A DNA stretch of 64,000 nucleotides from Polaromonas sp. (GCA_013297865.1 JAAFIP010000006.1:186001-250000); one strand, 5' to 3'; counted from the stretch's first letter, positions 34,854 through 43,782 are shown. A program made the numbers and translations. The notes: generated by a model not told the origin, from the sequence alone.

Positions 34854-36290
34854 TTATGAACTAGACCGCGTCCGCGCCAATGGCGGGTTTTTGGCAAAGT
34901 AGCGCTCCAGGCCGCGCATCATGGCGTCGGCTAGCTGGTCTTGGTATTCTTCGCTTTTCAGGCGCTGCTCTTCCTCGGGGTTGCTGATAAAGGCGGTTTC
35001 GATTAGTACGCTGGGGATATCGGGGGCCTTCAGCACAGCAAAGCCCGCCTGCTCGACACGCGGCTTGTGCAGCTTGGCAAAGCCACCAATCTCGCCCAGC
35101 ACACTGGTGCCCAGCTTGAGGCTGTCGTTGATCTGCGCGGTGGTGCTCATGTCCAGAATGGCGCGCTGCACCTGTGCGTCTTTGACTTTCACATTCACGC
35201 CGCCCACCAGGTCGGCGCTGTTTTCCTTGTCGGCCATGTACTTGGCTGTGGCGCTGGTTGCGCCTTTTTCGCTCAGCGCAAACACGCTGGCTCCGCGCGC
35301 GGTGGGCACGGTGAAGGCATCGGCGTGGATGCTGATGAACAGGTCAGCTTTGACCTTTTGCGCCTTTTGCACGCGCACCTGCAGCGGCACAAAAAAGTCG
35401 GCATCACGCGTGAGGAAGGCGCGCATCGGGTTGCCTTTGATGGTGGTGGCGTTGATGCGCTCACGCAGCTTGAGGGCGACCTTGAGCACCACGTCCTTTT
35501 CTTTGGTGCCCCCGGGGCCGATGGCGCCGGGGTCTTCGCCGCCGTGACCGGGGTCAAGCGCGACGATGATCAGGCGGTCGGTTTTGGCGGGCTTGGTTTG
35601 GGCGCTTTTGGGGCCACCAGCGCTTGCAGAGGTCGCGGGGCCAGCTACAGTATTAGTAGCATTGGGTGTGGTTTTAGTGGTTTTGCCTGCGCTTTGCTGG
35701 GCCGCCAGATCGCCCAGTGGGTCGGTAGCGGAGATGCTGGGCCTGGTGGTTGTGGTGCTGCTCTTGCTGGGTGTGGATTCTGTGGTGGAGGGGGCCGTGG
35801 GTTTCTCGTTCATGCGCTCGGCAATCAGGGCCTCCAGCGGATCGGCCACCACCTTGGGGTACAAATCAAGCACCAGGCGGTGCTGGTAGGCAGCCACGGG
35901 CGACAGGTTAAACACCTGGGGCAGTGCGGCCTGCTTGAGATCAATCACCAGTCGCACCACACCGGGCGCATACTGCCCCACGCGCACACCGCTGATATAC
36001 GGGTCATCCGGCTTGATGCGACCGACCAGCTCGCGCAGTTCGGGGCTAAGCTCAATGCCTTCAATGTCTACCGCCAGACGCGGCGGCGTGCTGATAAACA
36101 GCTGTTTGGTCGCCAGCTTGCCATCGCTTTCGATGGTCACTCGCGTGTAGTCGTCAGCAGGCCACACGCGCACCGCCAAGATGGTGGCGCCCCAGGCGAT
36201 ATCGGCCTGGGTCAGCAGCAAGGCCAGGCTGCCTGCGCCGATGGCCTGGCGGCGGGTGAACGCAGGGGCCGTTGGGTGGCTATGGGTCAT
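34854..36290 (-). CDS. amiC: N-acetylmuramoyl-L-alanine amidase (AmiC-type)
   Basis: 478 residues; cleaves the septal peptidoglycan amide bond during cell separation. A Tat signal (TRRQAIGAGSLALLL) is followed by an AMIN domain (about 35-140), a Thr/Ser/Pro-rich linker and an Amidase_3 catalytic domain (about 245-470) with LDPGHGGEDPGAIGPGGTKE (first zinc His and Glu), SIHADAF and SVLIETAFISNPEEE (catalytic Glu). Start overlaps the tsaE stop (ATGA). The linker contains what may be a deleted remnant of the dispersed repeat (35644-35666). Confidence 0.95.
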   Translation of the reverse strand: MTHSHPTAPAFTRRQAIGAGSLALLLTQADIAWGATILAVRVWPADDYTRVTIESDGKLATKQLFISTPPRLAVDIEGIELSPELRELVGRIKPDDPYISGVRVGQYAPGVVRLVIDLKQAALPQVFNLSPVAAYQHRLVLDLYPKVVADPLEALIAERMNEKPTAPSTTESTPSKSSTTTTRPSISATDPLGDLAAQQSAGKTTKTTPNATNTVAGPATSASAGGPKSAQTKPAKTDRLIIVALDPGHGGEDPGAIGPGGTKEKDVVLKVALKLRERINATTIKGNPMRAFLTRDADFFVPLQVRVQKAQKVKADLFISIHADAFTVPTARGASVFALSEKGATSATAKYMADKENSADLVGGVNVKVKDAQVQRAILDMSTTAQINDSLKLGTSVLGEIGGFAKLHKPRVEQAGFAVLKAPDIPSVLIETAFISNPEEEQRLKSEEYQDQLADAMMRGLERYFAKNPPLARTRSSS

Positions 36291-36787
36291 GCCAGCAGCT
36301 CCTGTCCCAGCGGTGTGAAGGCACGCAGCTCTGCAGTGCGGCTGTCATCATCCTGCGCCGTGATGTGGATCGCCAAGTCGGGCACGGGCAGAGCGGCGCG
36401 GGCATTGTCTGCCCACTCAATCAGCTTGAGGCCCGGGGCGGTAAACAGGTCACGAAAGCCCGCGTCTTCCCATTCGCGCGGGTCGCTGAAGCGGTAAAAA
36501 TCAAAATGCGAAATGTTCAGGCCATCCACCTGGTGCGGCTCCACTACGGCGTAGCTGGGGCTTTTGATGCGCCCCTGCACACCCAGGGCGCGCAGCAGGT
36601 GGCGCGCCAAAGTGGTTTTACCAGCGCCCAAATCACCATGCAGTTCAATAATGGCATTGCGCAGTGCGCTGCGCCCAGCCAGCGCCGTCGCCCAGGCCTG
36701 CGTGGCTTCTTCCGTAGCCCACAGCAATGTTTCTACAATCAAGGCATCGTGACTGACAGTGTTCAACTTCTCTCCAACATTCGCCAA
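36287..36787 (-). CDS. tsaE: tRNA threonylcarbamoyladenosine biosynthesis ATPase TsaE
   Basis: 166 residues. Walker A GDLGAGKTT (K57), then ARHLLRALGVQGRIKSPSYA and HFDFYRF, the family signature for the P-loop ATPase that turns over TsaD in t6A37 synthesis. The ATG at 36787 lies within the 5' end of the divergent queG, giving a ~39-bp head-to-head overlap of coding sequence; a later TTG start would remove it but shorten the N-terminus. Confidence 0.93.
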   Translation of the reverse strand: MANVGEKLNTVSHDALIVETLLWATEEATQAWATALAGRSALRNAIIELHGDLGAGKTTLARHLLRALGVQGRIKSPSYAVVEPHQVDGLNISHFDFYRFSDPREWEDAGFRDLFTAPGLKLIEWADNARAALPVPDLAIHITAQDDDSRTAELRAFTPLGQELLA

Positions 36788-37834
36788 TGGGCTACTGACC
36801 TGGGGTTTTCACATATCGGCGTGGCCCCCATTGACTTGAGCACCGCCGAGCCTGGGCTGCAGGCCTGGTTAGACAACGGATTCCACGGCGATATGGCCTA
36901 CATGGCCACCCACGGTATGCGCCGTGCCCGCCCCGCAGAGCTGGTGCCCGGCACCGTCAGTGTCATCACCGCACGCATGGATTATCTCCCAAGCAGCACC
37001 CCACAAGGCTGGCAAGCTATCGAATTTGATAGATTAAACCATCCTTCTGAAGCAATTGTGTCGCTGTACGCACGGGGCCGCGACTATCACAAAGTGTTGC
37101 GCAACCGATTGCAAAAGCTCGCGCAGCGTATTGCGCAGGAGCTAGGCGGCCTGGGCCACCGCGTGTTTACCGACTCCGCGCCGGTGCTGGAAGTGGAGCT
37201 GGCCACGCGCAGCGGCCTGGGCTGGAGAGGCAAACACACGCTCACGCTCTCGCGCGAGGCCGGCAGCATGTTCTTTCTGGGCGAAATCTACGTGGACATT
37301 GCGCTGCCAGTGAGCGAGCCTGCCAGTGACCACTGCGGCAGCTGCACCTCATGCATCGACATCTGCCCCACCCAGGCCATCATCGCCCCCCAGCGCCTGG
37401 ACGCACGCCGCTGCATTTCGTATCTGACCATCGAGCATGCAGGCCCCATCCCCGTGGAACTGCGCCCCTTGATCGGCAACCGCATCTACGGCTGCGACGA
37501 CTGCCAACTGGTGTGCCCGTGGAACAAATTTGCCCAGCGCAGTGCACTGCCTGATTTTGACGAACGTACGGGGTTGACAGGCCAGCAACTGGTGACTTTG
37601 TTCAGTTGGACTCAAGACGATTTTCTGCGCTACACCGAAGGCAGCCCCATCCGCCGCATCGGCCACGAGCGCTGGCAGCGCAATATCGCCGTGGCGATGG
37701 GCAATGCGCTGCATGCCGACATTTCAGCCGCCAATGCCGCTGCCATCCGCAAGGCTTTGACAGACAGCCTGGCTACAGCAGCCCCACTGTTGGTGGAGCA
37801 TGTGCAATGGGCGCTGGATGTTCAGCCGATGTGA
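36749..37834 (+). CDS. queG: Epoxyqueuosine reductase
   Basis: 361 residues from a GTG start; cobalamin- and iron-sulfur-dependent last step of queuosine synthesis in tRNA. Two [4Fe-4S] motifs: CGSCTSCIDICPTQAI and CDDCQLVCPWNKF; RGRDYHKVLRNRLQKLA and the DSAPVLEVELA region bind cobalamin. Earlier in-frame codons belong to the antisense of tsaE and amiC and are not credible. Head-to-head with tsaE is the usual arrangement in Burkholderiales. Confidence 0.95.
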   Translation: MTDSVQLLSNIRQWATDLGFSHIGVAPIDLSTAEPGLQAWLDNGFHGDMAYMATHGMRRARPAELVPGTVSVITARMDYLPSSTPQGWQAIEFDRLNHPSEAIVSLYARGRDYHKVLRNRLQKLAQRIAQELGGLGHRVFTDSAPVLEVELATRSGLGWRGKHTLTLSREAGSMFFLGEIYVDIALPVSEPASDHCGSCTSCIDICPTQAIIAPQRLDARRCISYLTIEHAGPIPVELRPLIGNRIYGCDDCQLVCPWNKFAQRSALPDFDERTGLTGQQLVTLFSWTQDDFLRYTEGSPIRRIGHERWQRNIAVAMGNALHADISAANAAAIRKALTDSLATAAPLLVEHVQWALDVQPM

Positions 37835-37903
37835 TGCTTGCGGGCCGTGATTTGCGAGGCATGCCGCCGCGGTTTAGAACCACAAGCAGGGATAATCTCC
37901 CCC

Positions 37904-38905
37904 ATGCCTTTGCTTACTGATCCCAAATACCATCACCGCTGGAAGCTGTCTGTAGCGCCCATGATGGATTGGACGGATCGCCATTGCCGCTATTTCCACC
38001 GGCTGCTGACGAAAAATACTTTGCTGTACACCGAGATGGTGACCACGGGTGCGCTGCTGCATGGCGATGTGCCGCGGCACCTGGATTTCAATACCGAGGA
38101 GCATCCTGTGGCTTTGCAGCTGGGGGGCAGCGAGCCAGCGGATTTGGCCAAGGCGGCGCGCTTGGGTGAGCAATGGGGCTACGACGAGATCAACCTGAAC
38201 TGCGGCTGCCCCAGCGAGCGGGTGCAGCGTGGCGCGTTTGGGGCCTGCCTGATGGCTGAACCTGCGCTGGTGGCCGACTGCGTCAAAGCCATGCTGGATG
38301 TGGTGCGCGTGCCTGTGACGGTCAAGCACCGCATTGGCATTGATAAAACCGAGAGCTATGAATTTGTGCGCGACTTTGTGGGCGCCATTGCTGATGCGGG
38401 CTGCGAAGTGTTCATCGTGCATGCACGCAATGCCTGGTTGCAGGGTCTGTCGCCGAAACAAAACCGCGAGGTGCCGCCCCTGCGCTACGAGCTGGTGCAC
38501 CGGCTGAAAAAAGAGTTTCCGCACCTGGTGATTGCGCTCAATGGCGGCATCAACACGCCTGAGCAAATACGCGGTGAACTGGCGCAGGTGGACGGTGTGA
38601 TGGTGGGGCGTGAGGCCTACCACAACCCGTGGGTGATGGCCGACTGGGACGCAGCGTTTTACGGCGACAGCGTTTCACGCCAGGGCATCAGCCGCGACAG
38701 TGTGCAGGAGCAGATGGTGCAGTACATGGAGCGCGAGGCTGAGCGGGGCACTGGGTGGTACAGCATTGCGCGGCATATGCTGGGCCTGCGCCATGGCCAG
38801 AGCGGCGCACGGCTGTGGCGCCAGGTGTGGAGTGACCACCGACTGAAAACCCTGCCTGCGCGTGAGGTGGCGCAGCGCGCAGCGCTGGCGAGCGAACGGG
38901 TGTGA
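37904..38905 (+). CDS. dusA: tRNA-dihydrouridine(20/20a) synthase
   Basis: 333 residues. TIM-barrel FMN enzyme reducing U20/U20a in the D-loop. KLSVAPMMDWTDRHCRYFHR opens the family; INLNCGCPSERVQRGAFGAC carries the catalytic Cys; VIALNGGINTPEQI is the FMN-phosphate loop. The ATG at 37904 is chosen because MPLLTDPKYHHRWKLSVAPM matches the family; an upstream ATG (37838) would overlap the queG end region needlessly. Confidence 0.96.
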   Translation: MPLLTDPKYHHRWKLSVAPMMDWTDRHCRYFHRLLTKNTLLYTEMVTTGALLHGDVPRHLDFNTEEHPVALQLGGSEPADLAKAARLGEQWGYDEINLNCGCPSERVQRGAFGACLMAEPALVADCVKAMLDVVRVPVTVKHRIGIDKTESYEFVRDFVGAIADAGCEVFIVHARNAWLQGLSPKQNREVPPLRYELVHRLKKEFPHLVIALNGGINTPEQIRGELAQVDGVMVGREAYHNPWVMADWDAAFYGDSVSRQGISRDSVQEQMVQYMEREAERGTGWYSIARHMLGLRHGQSGARLWRQVWSDHRLKTLPAREVAQRAALASERV

Positions 38906-38936
38906 AGCGCGCGGGTGTGAAGCGAGCGGGTGTGAC
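38888..38936 (+). repeat. Short tandem repeat at the dusA 3' end
   Basis: Three imperfect units ending CGGGTGTGA(A/C) (GCGAGCGAACGGGTGTGAA, GCGCGCGGGTGTGAA, GCGAGCGGGTGTGAC). The first includes the dusA stop codon, so the stop has been copied twice downstream. Confidence 0.7.
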
Positions 38937-39170
38937 TCAGGCCGCAGGAAACATGTCGTTGATGATTTTTTCGCGGTTGTTGCGGTAGAAGGTTTTGAAC
39001 TTCTCGGCGTTCATGGTCATGCGCACCAGCTTGGGCATGCCTTTATAGAAAATCGCGCTGGACGCATCAAAGTGTTCGTCCGACATCAGCATGTCGCGCA
39101 CCGGCATATCGACCTGCTTGGCCAATGCCATCAGCTCCTGCATCTGCTCTTTGTTCTTTTGGTGTTTCAC
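38937..39170 (-). CDS. Small conserved-type hypothetical protein
   Basis: 77 residues, soluble, basic and methionine-rich (MLMSDEHFDASSAIFYKGMP, KLVRMTMNAEKFKTFYRNNR). I do not recognise the family. The open frame fits this strand better than any other here and the gene lies 31 bp after the convergent dusA. Confidence 0.65.
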   Translation of the reverse strand: MKHQKNKEQMQELMALAKQVDMPVRDMLMSDEHFDASSAIFYKGMPKLVRMTMNAEKFKTFYRNNREKIINDMFPAA

Positions 39171-39223
39171 AGCCCAGCTCCTTTATTGCACAGGCTGTGT
39201 TTTTACCACAGCAGGGCGTATTT

Positions 39224-40006
39224 TTATTTCACGGTGCTGCTGATGACTGCCGCTGCACTGCGCAGCGACACGGGGCCGTAGTAGGCCTTGGTCTGTGATT
39301 GGGTGTTGTCGGTGTCGGTCATCAGCGCTACGCCCAGCAGCGCACCCGGTGCCTCGCCAAAGGCGCGCTCGAAGTCGGCTTTGATGTCGCGCTCATAGTC
39401 TAACCACTGGTTGAGGTTTTTCATGCCCGACTCAACCACAACTTTGCGGATACGGTCGGTGCGCGGGTTATGGATCACACTGCCATTGGCGCGGTTGTTG
39501 CACCACACATACATCAAGGTGGCATAGGGCAGCTCTTCGCCCGTGATGGCACGCGACAGCTCAGAGAGCATGGCGTTTTTGGCAGAAAACCTGGAGCGAT
39601 CACCTTCGAAAACCAGCACGAGGCGTACGGGCGAATCATCGCTTTCGCGCAGTGCCAGATCGGCGCTGTTGACCAATTGCGGTACTTTCCAGGAAAAGCG
39701 CACCTGCTGTAGCTGGTCGGCAGGGATTTTGACGGTATGGCGCAGCATGCTGGCCGAAGCGTTGGCTACAGCCAACACACTGTCACGTCCGTCCATCGAC
39801 ACCTTGCTAAACAGGGTGTGTTTCTTGCCAGGCAAGTGGTAGGGCTGCCAGTTCTCGCCCTGGTTCCAGACCAAGGGCAGTTCACGGGCGGGGCTATCGT
39901 CCGCCACTTGTGGAGCAATAGAAGACGGGGTGGCGCAGCCTGCAGTCAAGAGAACAGCGAGAGTGAGGGCGAGGGCAGCGATGGGTCGGGTAGGCTGGCA
40001 AAACAT
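39224..40006 (-). CDS. DUF3047 lipoprotein
   Basis: 260 residues. Lipobox LTAGCA gives a lipidated Cys24. The body matches DUF3047: ADQLQQVRFSWKVPQLVNSA, SPVRLVLVFEGDRSRFSAK, and ATLMYVWCNNRANGSVIHNP followed by RTDRIRKVVVESG and GVALMTDTDNTQSQTKAYYG, typical of the beta-sandwich fold. Function of the family is unknown; carbohydrate-binding-module-like folds have been suggested for relatives. Confidence 0.87.
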   Translation of the reverse strand: MFCQPTRPIAALALTLAVLLTAGCATPSSIAPQVADDSPARELPLVWNQGENWQPYHLPGKKHTLFSKVSMDGRDSVLAVANASASMLRHTVKIPADQLQQVRFSWKVPQLVNSADLALRESDDSPVRLVLVFEGDRSRFSAKNAMLSELSRAITGEELPYATLMYVWCNNRANGSVIHNPRTDRIRKVVVESGMKNLNQWLDYERDIKADFERAFGEAPGALLGVALMTDTDNTQSQTKAYYGPVSLRSAAAVISSTVK

Positions 40007-40135
40007 GCAAAAACAGTATCGAGAAGGCTAAAAGATGGCTATGTGAGTCGGAAAGTGACATATTGTTCCATCAGATACCACCCGGTTGCAACTGCCGCAT
40101 ACCCTAAGTCAGTCTGTGTTACAGCTGCGCCTAGG

Positions 40136-41014
40136 TTACGGCGGCAGGCAGTGCAGGGGAATATCCTGCTGCTGCGCCAGTTCGCTCAGCTGCTGGCAGG
40201 TGTGCCGGGCAAAAAAGGCCTCCAGCTGGGTATGCGTGCTCGGTTGCAGCATGCTGGCGTAGTCTGCTTGGGCCAGGCCCGCGGCAGTGCACAGCGCCTT
40301 GGCAAAGTGTGGCTCCAGCGCGGCCACCGCCACACGCCCATCGGCGCAGCGGTAGACCCGGTAGCCCGCATGGGCCCCGCCTACCGCACCGCTAGGGGTG
40401 GTGATGCCCCAGCTGCGTGGCAGCCCCAAAAAGGCTGCCGCATCACTAAGCGCCAGCTCGGTGTGGCTGGCCGTGCCCTGCAGCTTGAGCTGCAGCACAG
40501 CGCGCAACACGGCCTCGCTGGCCATCACGGCGCCTGCCATGTCGGCAAACAGGCTGGCGGGCAGTTGCGTGCCAGTCACCAGGCCGTGTTCAGCCATGTA
40601 GGTCAGATCGTGCCCAGGCTCCTCGGCGCGGCTGCCCAGGCTGCCCACTATGCTGACCATCGCCAGCTTCGGGTGCTGGTGGTGCAGGCTTTGCCAGTCC
40701 AGTGCCAGCTTGCGCAGCGCGCTGGGGCGAAACGAGGTGAGCAGCACATCGGTCTGCGCGAGGGCCGTGTGCAACTGCGCCAGGTCGGTTGGGGTTTTAA
40801 GGTTCAGCGTGAGAAGCGCGATGCCTTCGTGCAGCTGCGCATAGGCTTCTGGGCTGTAGTGGCCCATCGGGTCGCCCTGCGGGCCCTCTACCTTGGTGCA
40901 CTGCGCCCCCATCGCACGTAGCCGCATCAGCGCCGCGGGGCCAGGCAGGTTGAGCGCCAGGCTGAGGATGCGCACGCCGTGCAAGGCGCTGTGGCTGCTG
41001 GAAGAGGCTGTCAT
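40136..41014 (-). CDS. CaiB/BaiF-type CoA transferase (alpha-methylacyl-CoA racemase family), short form
   Basis: 292 residues, versus ~350-400 for most family members. GVRILSLALNLPGPAALMRL and GAQCTKVEGPQGDPMGHYSP are the CoA-binding start, EEPGHDLTYMAEHGLVTGTQ contains the conserved catalytic Asp of class III CoA transferases/racemases. The C-terminus ends soon after LSELAQQQDIPLHCLPP, without the terminal segment of longer members, but no frameshift is visible. Activity and substrate not predictable. Confidence 0.85.
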   Translation of the reverse strand: MTASSSSHSALHGVRILSLALNLPGPAALMRLRAMGAQCTKVEGPQGDPMGHYSPEAYAQLHEGIALLTLNLKTPTDLAQLHTALAQTDVLLTSFRPSALRKLALDWQSLHHQHPKLAMVSIVGSLGSRAEEPGHDLTYMAEHGLVTGTQLPASLFADMAGAVMASEAVLRAVLQLKLQGTASHTELALSDAAAFLGLPRSWGITTPSGAVGGAHAGYRVYRCADGRVAVAALEPHFAKALCTAAGLAQADYASMLQPSTHTQLEAFFARHTCQQLSELAQQQDIPLHCLPP

Positions 41015-41046
41015 AGGTCAAATTGAAGGGTTAAATACGGTGCAAA

Positions 41047-41086
41047 GCCAATAGAATATCGCGGGAGCAGCTATCTAATATATAGC
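41047..41086 (-). repeat. Dispersed hairpin-ended repeat, copy g
   Basis: Reverse complement has the exact core GCTCCCGCGATATTCTATTG; hairpin GCTATCTAATATATAGC at the right. It lies between the CoA transferase start and the XRE gene stop, separating the two minus-strand genes. Confidence 0.88.
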
Positions 41087-41088
41087 AG

Positions 41089-41835
41089 TTAACTGTCCTG
41101 AGTTTTTCGTCGCAATCCCGTGAACGCAGAAAACTCCCATCTCCGCAGGCCCACGATCATGGTGAAACCGTCGCGGTGCTTGGGGTCAATCTTCTGGTCG
41201 GCCAGATGCTGCTTGGAGAAATCTTCTGCCATGCGCTGGATGCGTTCGACAAAGGCCGGAGCGATGGCGCGGTTGATGTTGCCGTGCACCATCATCAGCG
41301 TTTCGCCTTCGCGGTCAAAGCGCCCGCCAAAATACTCGCCCACCACATGCTGCATGAAATACTGGCGGATCGGGCCATCGCTGCGCCACTTGAAGGTTTT
41401 GGCCACTTTCAGGCGGTAGCGGTTGAGCGGCTTGAGCTCGATCACGCCCAGGGTGTCCAGCATGACCAGGCAGCGCGTGGTCTCCGCCTCGCTGATCTGG
41501 TAGGTCTGCACGATCTGCTCAAACGTCCAATAGCTGAGCACGCAGATGGCGCACAGCAGCAGCTTGGGGTCTTTGCTGACGGCGGTTTCCTGGGCGTAGG
41601 TCAGCTCACCCATCAGTGGCGTAGCCTGGCTCACGCGGCGGGAGATTTCGGCAAAATCGGTGTTGAGCAGGCGGCAGATGTCGTCCACCCTCGTGAGCGG
41701 CATTTCCTTTTTGCTGAACATGCGTTTGACGCTGGACTCGCTCATCTGCAGGGCCTGCGCGACATCGGCATAGGTCATGTCCTGCGTCTTGAGCTCTTGC
41801 TTCATCACATCAATCAGCAGGGCGGTATCGGACAC
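41089..41835 (-). CDS. XRE-type helix-turn-helix regulator with a large C-terminal domain
   Basis: 248 residues from GTG at 41835. The GTG is chosen because AGGAG sits six bases before it; an ATG at 41865 or 41868 is possible but lacks such a site. N-terminal HTH: MTYADVAQALQMSESSVKRM. The C-terminal part (about 60-248) is not a common sensor domain: it begins RVSQATPLMGELTYAQETAV, has YFMQHVVGEYFGGRFD and ends in a basic tail. Divergent from gamma-glutamyltransferase, which it may regulate. Confidence 0.85.
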   Translation of the reverse strand: MSDTALLIDVMKQELKTQDMTYADVAQALQMSESSVKRMFSKKEMPLTRVDDICRLLNTDFAEISRRVSQATPLMGELTYAQETAVSKDPKLLLCAICVLSYWTFEQIVQTYQISEAETTRCLVMLDTLGVIELKPLNRYRLKVAKTFKWRSDGPIRQYFMQHVVGEYFGGRFDREGETLMMVHGNINRAIAPAFVERIQRMAEDFSKQHLADQKIDPKHRDGFTMIVGLRRWEFSAFTGLRRKTQDS

Positions 41836-41886
41836 TTTTGACTCCTGGGTTCTAATGTCCAGCATCATAAAGCTGATAATTGCGCC

Positions 41887-43512
41887 ATGGACTTTCATTT
41901 CAACAACCCCTACACCACCACCCGCATCCCCGTATTTGCCCGCAATGTCGTCAGCACTTCGCACCCGTTGGCCGCCCAAGCTGGGCTGCGCATCCTCTAC
42001 CAAGGCGGCAACGCGGTAGACGCGGCCATTGCAGCGGCTGCGGCCATGACGGTCTGCGAGCCTGTGAGCAACGGCCTGGGCAGCGATGCGTTTGGATTGA
42101 TCTGGGACGGCCAGCAGCTGCATGGCATCAACGCCTCAGGCCGCGCGCCGCACAGCTGGAGCCCGGCGTACTTTCGCCAGAAGTACGGCTCTGATGCCAA
42201 AGCCCCGCCCAAGCGCGGTCTGGACTCGGTGACGGTGCCTGGCGCTGTCAGCAGCTGGGCGATGATGAGCGAGCGTTTCGGCAAGCTGCCCTTTGCCGAC
42301 CTGATGGAGCCCGCCGCCGAGATAGCCGAGCGCGGCTACCTGTTGCCGCCCGTGGTGCAGCAAAAATGGGCTGCGGCTACCGATGAACTCAAAGGTATGC
42401 CCGGTTTTGCGCAGTGTTTTCTGCCCTGGGGCCGTGCGCCTGGGGTGGGCGAGCTGTTCCAGTTCAAGGCGGCAGCCAGGGCGCTGCGCGCCATTGGTGC
42501 CAGCCGGGGCGCGGCGTTCTATGGCGGCGAGATTGCGCAAGCCATTGAGCGGTTCAGCGCAGCGCACGGCGGCAGCCTGACGGCAGCCGACTTCGCGGCC
42601 TACCAGGCCGAGTGGGTGACGCCGATTGCCAAGAACTACCGTGGCTACACGCTGCATGAGATTCCGCCTAACGGGCAGGGCATCGCTGCGCTCATCGCGC
42701 TGGGCATTCTGGACCGATTTGACATTGCGTCCATGCCAGTGGATGGCGTGGATTCGCAGCACCTGCAGATTGAGGCCATGAAGCTGGCCTTTGCCGACGT
42801 GTACAAATTTGTCGCCGAGCCATCGTCAATGGCGGTGACTGCCGCACAAATGCTCGATGACGCCTATCTGGCCGAGCGTGCGAAACTCATCCGTATGGAC
42901 AAAGCGCAGGATTTTGGTGCAGGCAACCCCGTCAAAGGCGGCACGATTTACCTCAGCGCCGCTGACGAAAGCGGCATGATGGTGAGCTTCATCCAGAGCA
43001 ATTACATGGGCTTTGGCTCGGGCTGTGTAGAGCCCAGCTTTGGCATCAGCTTGCAAAACCGCGGTCACGCCTTCAGCCTGGACGCTGCCAGCCCCAACGT
43101 AGTAGCACCGGGCAAGCGGCCTTTCCATACCATCATCCCGGCCTTCCTGAGCAAAAACGACAAGCCGGTGATGAGCTACGGGGTGATGGGTGCCAATATG
43201 CAGCCCCAGGGCCATATGCAGACCCTCGTGCGCATGCTGGACTACAAGCAAAATCCGCAGGCCGCCTGCGACGCGCCACGCTGGCGCTACAACGCAGGCC
43301 TGGAGATCAATGTGGAAGCCGCGATGAACGCGGACACGGTGCAGGCGTTAAAAGACCGTGGTCACCAGACGGAGGTGATCAACGATTCGTACCAGGACTT
43401 TGGTGCAGGCCAGTTCATTTGGCGTGCGGACGAGGGTGCGGGCGCTGCGGCTGACTTGGGCTATATCGCTGCCAGTGATGCGCGGCGTGATGGACTGGCG
43501 GCGGGGTTTTGA
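41887..43512 (+). CDS. Gamma-glutamyltransferase family protein
   Basis: 541-residue Ntn hydrolase precursor. Autoprocessing nucleophile Thr353 in VKGGTIYLSAADESGMMVSF, with SNYMGFGSGCVEPSFGISLQ downstream and LYQGGNAVDAAIAAAAAMTV near the N-terminus. No signal peptide is evident (DFHFNNPYTTTRIPVFARNV), so it looks cytoplasmic, unlike secreted Ggt; the family also includes cephalosporin acylases. Only 51 bp separate its start from the divergent regulator gene. Confidence 0.92.
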   Translation: MDFHFNNPYTTTRIPVFARNVVSTSHPLAAQAGLRILYQGGNAVDAAIAAAAAMTVCEPVSNGLGSDAFGLIWDGQQLHGINASGRAPHSWSPAYFRQKYGSDAKAPPKRGLDSVTVPGAVSSWAMMSERFGKLPFADLMEPAAEIAERGYLLPPVVQQKWAAATDELKGMPGFAQCFLPWGRAPGVGELFQFKAAARALRAIGASRGAAFYGGEIAQAIERFSAAHGGSLTAADFAAYQAEWVTPIAKNYRGYTLHEIPPNGQGIAALIALGILDRFDIASMPVDGVDSQHLQIEAMKLAFADVYKFVAEPSSMAVTAAQMLDDAYLAERAKLIRMDKAQDFGAGNPVKGGTIYLSAADESGMMVSFIQSNYMGFGSGCVEPSFGISLQNRGHAFSLDAASPNVVAPGKRPFHTIIPAFLSKNDKPVMSYGVMGANMQPQGHMQTLVRMLDYKQNPQAACDAPRWRYNAGLEINVEAAMNADTVQALKDRGHQTEVINDSYQDFGAGQFIWRADEGAGAAADLGYIAASDARRDGLAAGF

Positions 43513-43560
43513 GTTGATAGCTTGCAGCAGCCCATGGCATGCTTCCTGTTGTACGCACGA

Positions 43561-43624
43561 TTGGGTGTACATCGCCCGCCCTCATACTGGAGTACCAGAA
43601 ATCGGTCGGGCGCTGCACACCCAA
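43561..43624. repeat. Hairpin element A with conserved apical core
   Basis: Arms 43561-43578 and 43607-43624 pair at 16 of 18 positions. They enclose a 28-base core (43579-43606) centred on CTGGAGTACCAG, which forms a smaller inner hairpin. Confidence 0.85.
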
Positions 43625-43710
43625 CCGTGCAGCGAGGATGGTGGCGCACTACGGGTAGCTTCGTCCACCATCTGTTTGAGCGGGCCGGCAGCGCGCTACG
43701 ATGTGTGCAG

Positions 43711-43782
43711 GTGGGATGGTGTACGCCAATCGACCGATTTCTGGTACTCCAGTATGAGGGCGATTGGCGTACACCATCTCAC
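43711..43782. repeat. Hairpin element B with the same core inverted
   Basis: Arms 43711-43732 and 43761-43782 pair over 22 positions with one G-T wobble (inner 18 perfect). The core 43733-43760 is the exact reverse complement of the core of element A, while the arm sequences are different. Confidence 0.88.

Noticed and set aside
37014-37032. Hairpin GCTATCGAATTTGATAG in queG similar to the left hairpin of the dispersed repeat
   Set aside because: No trace of the repeat core lies on either side, so similarity of a short AT-rich hairpin may be chance.
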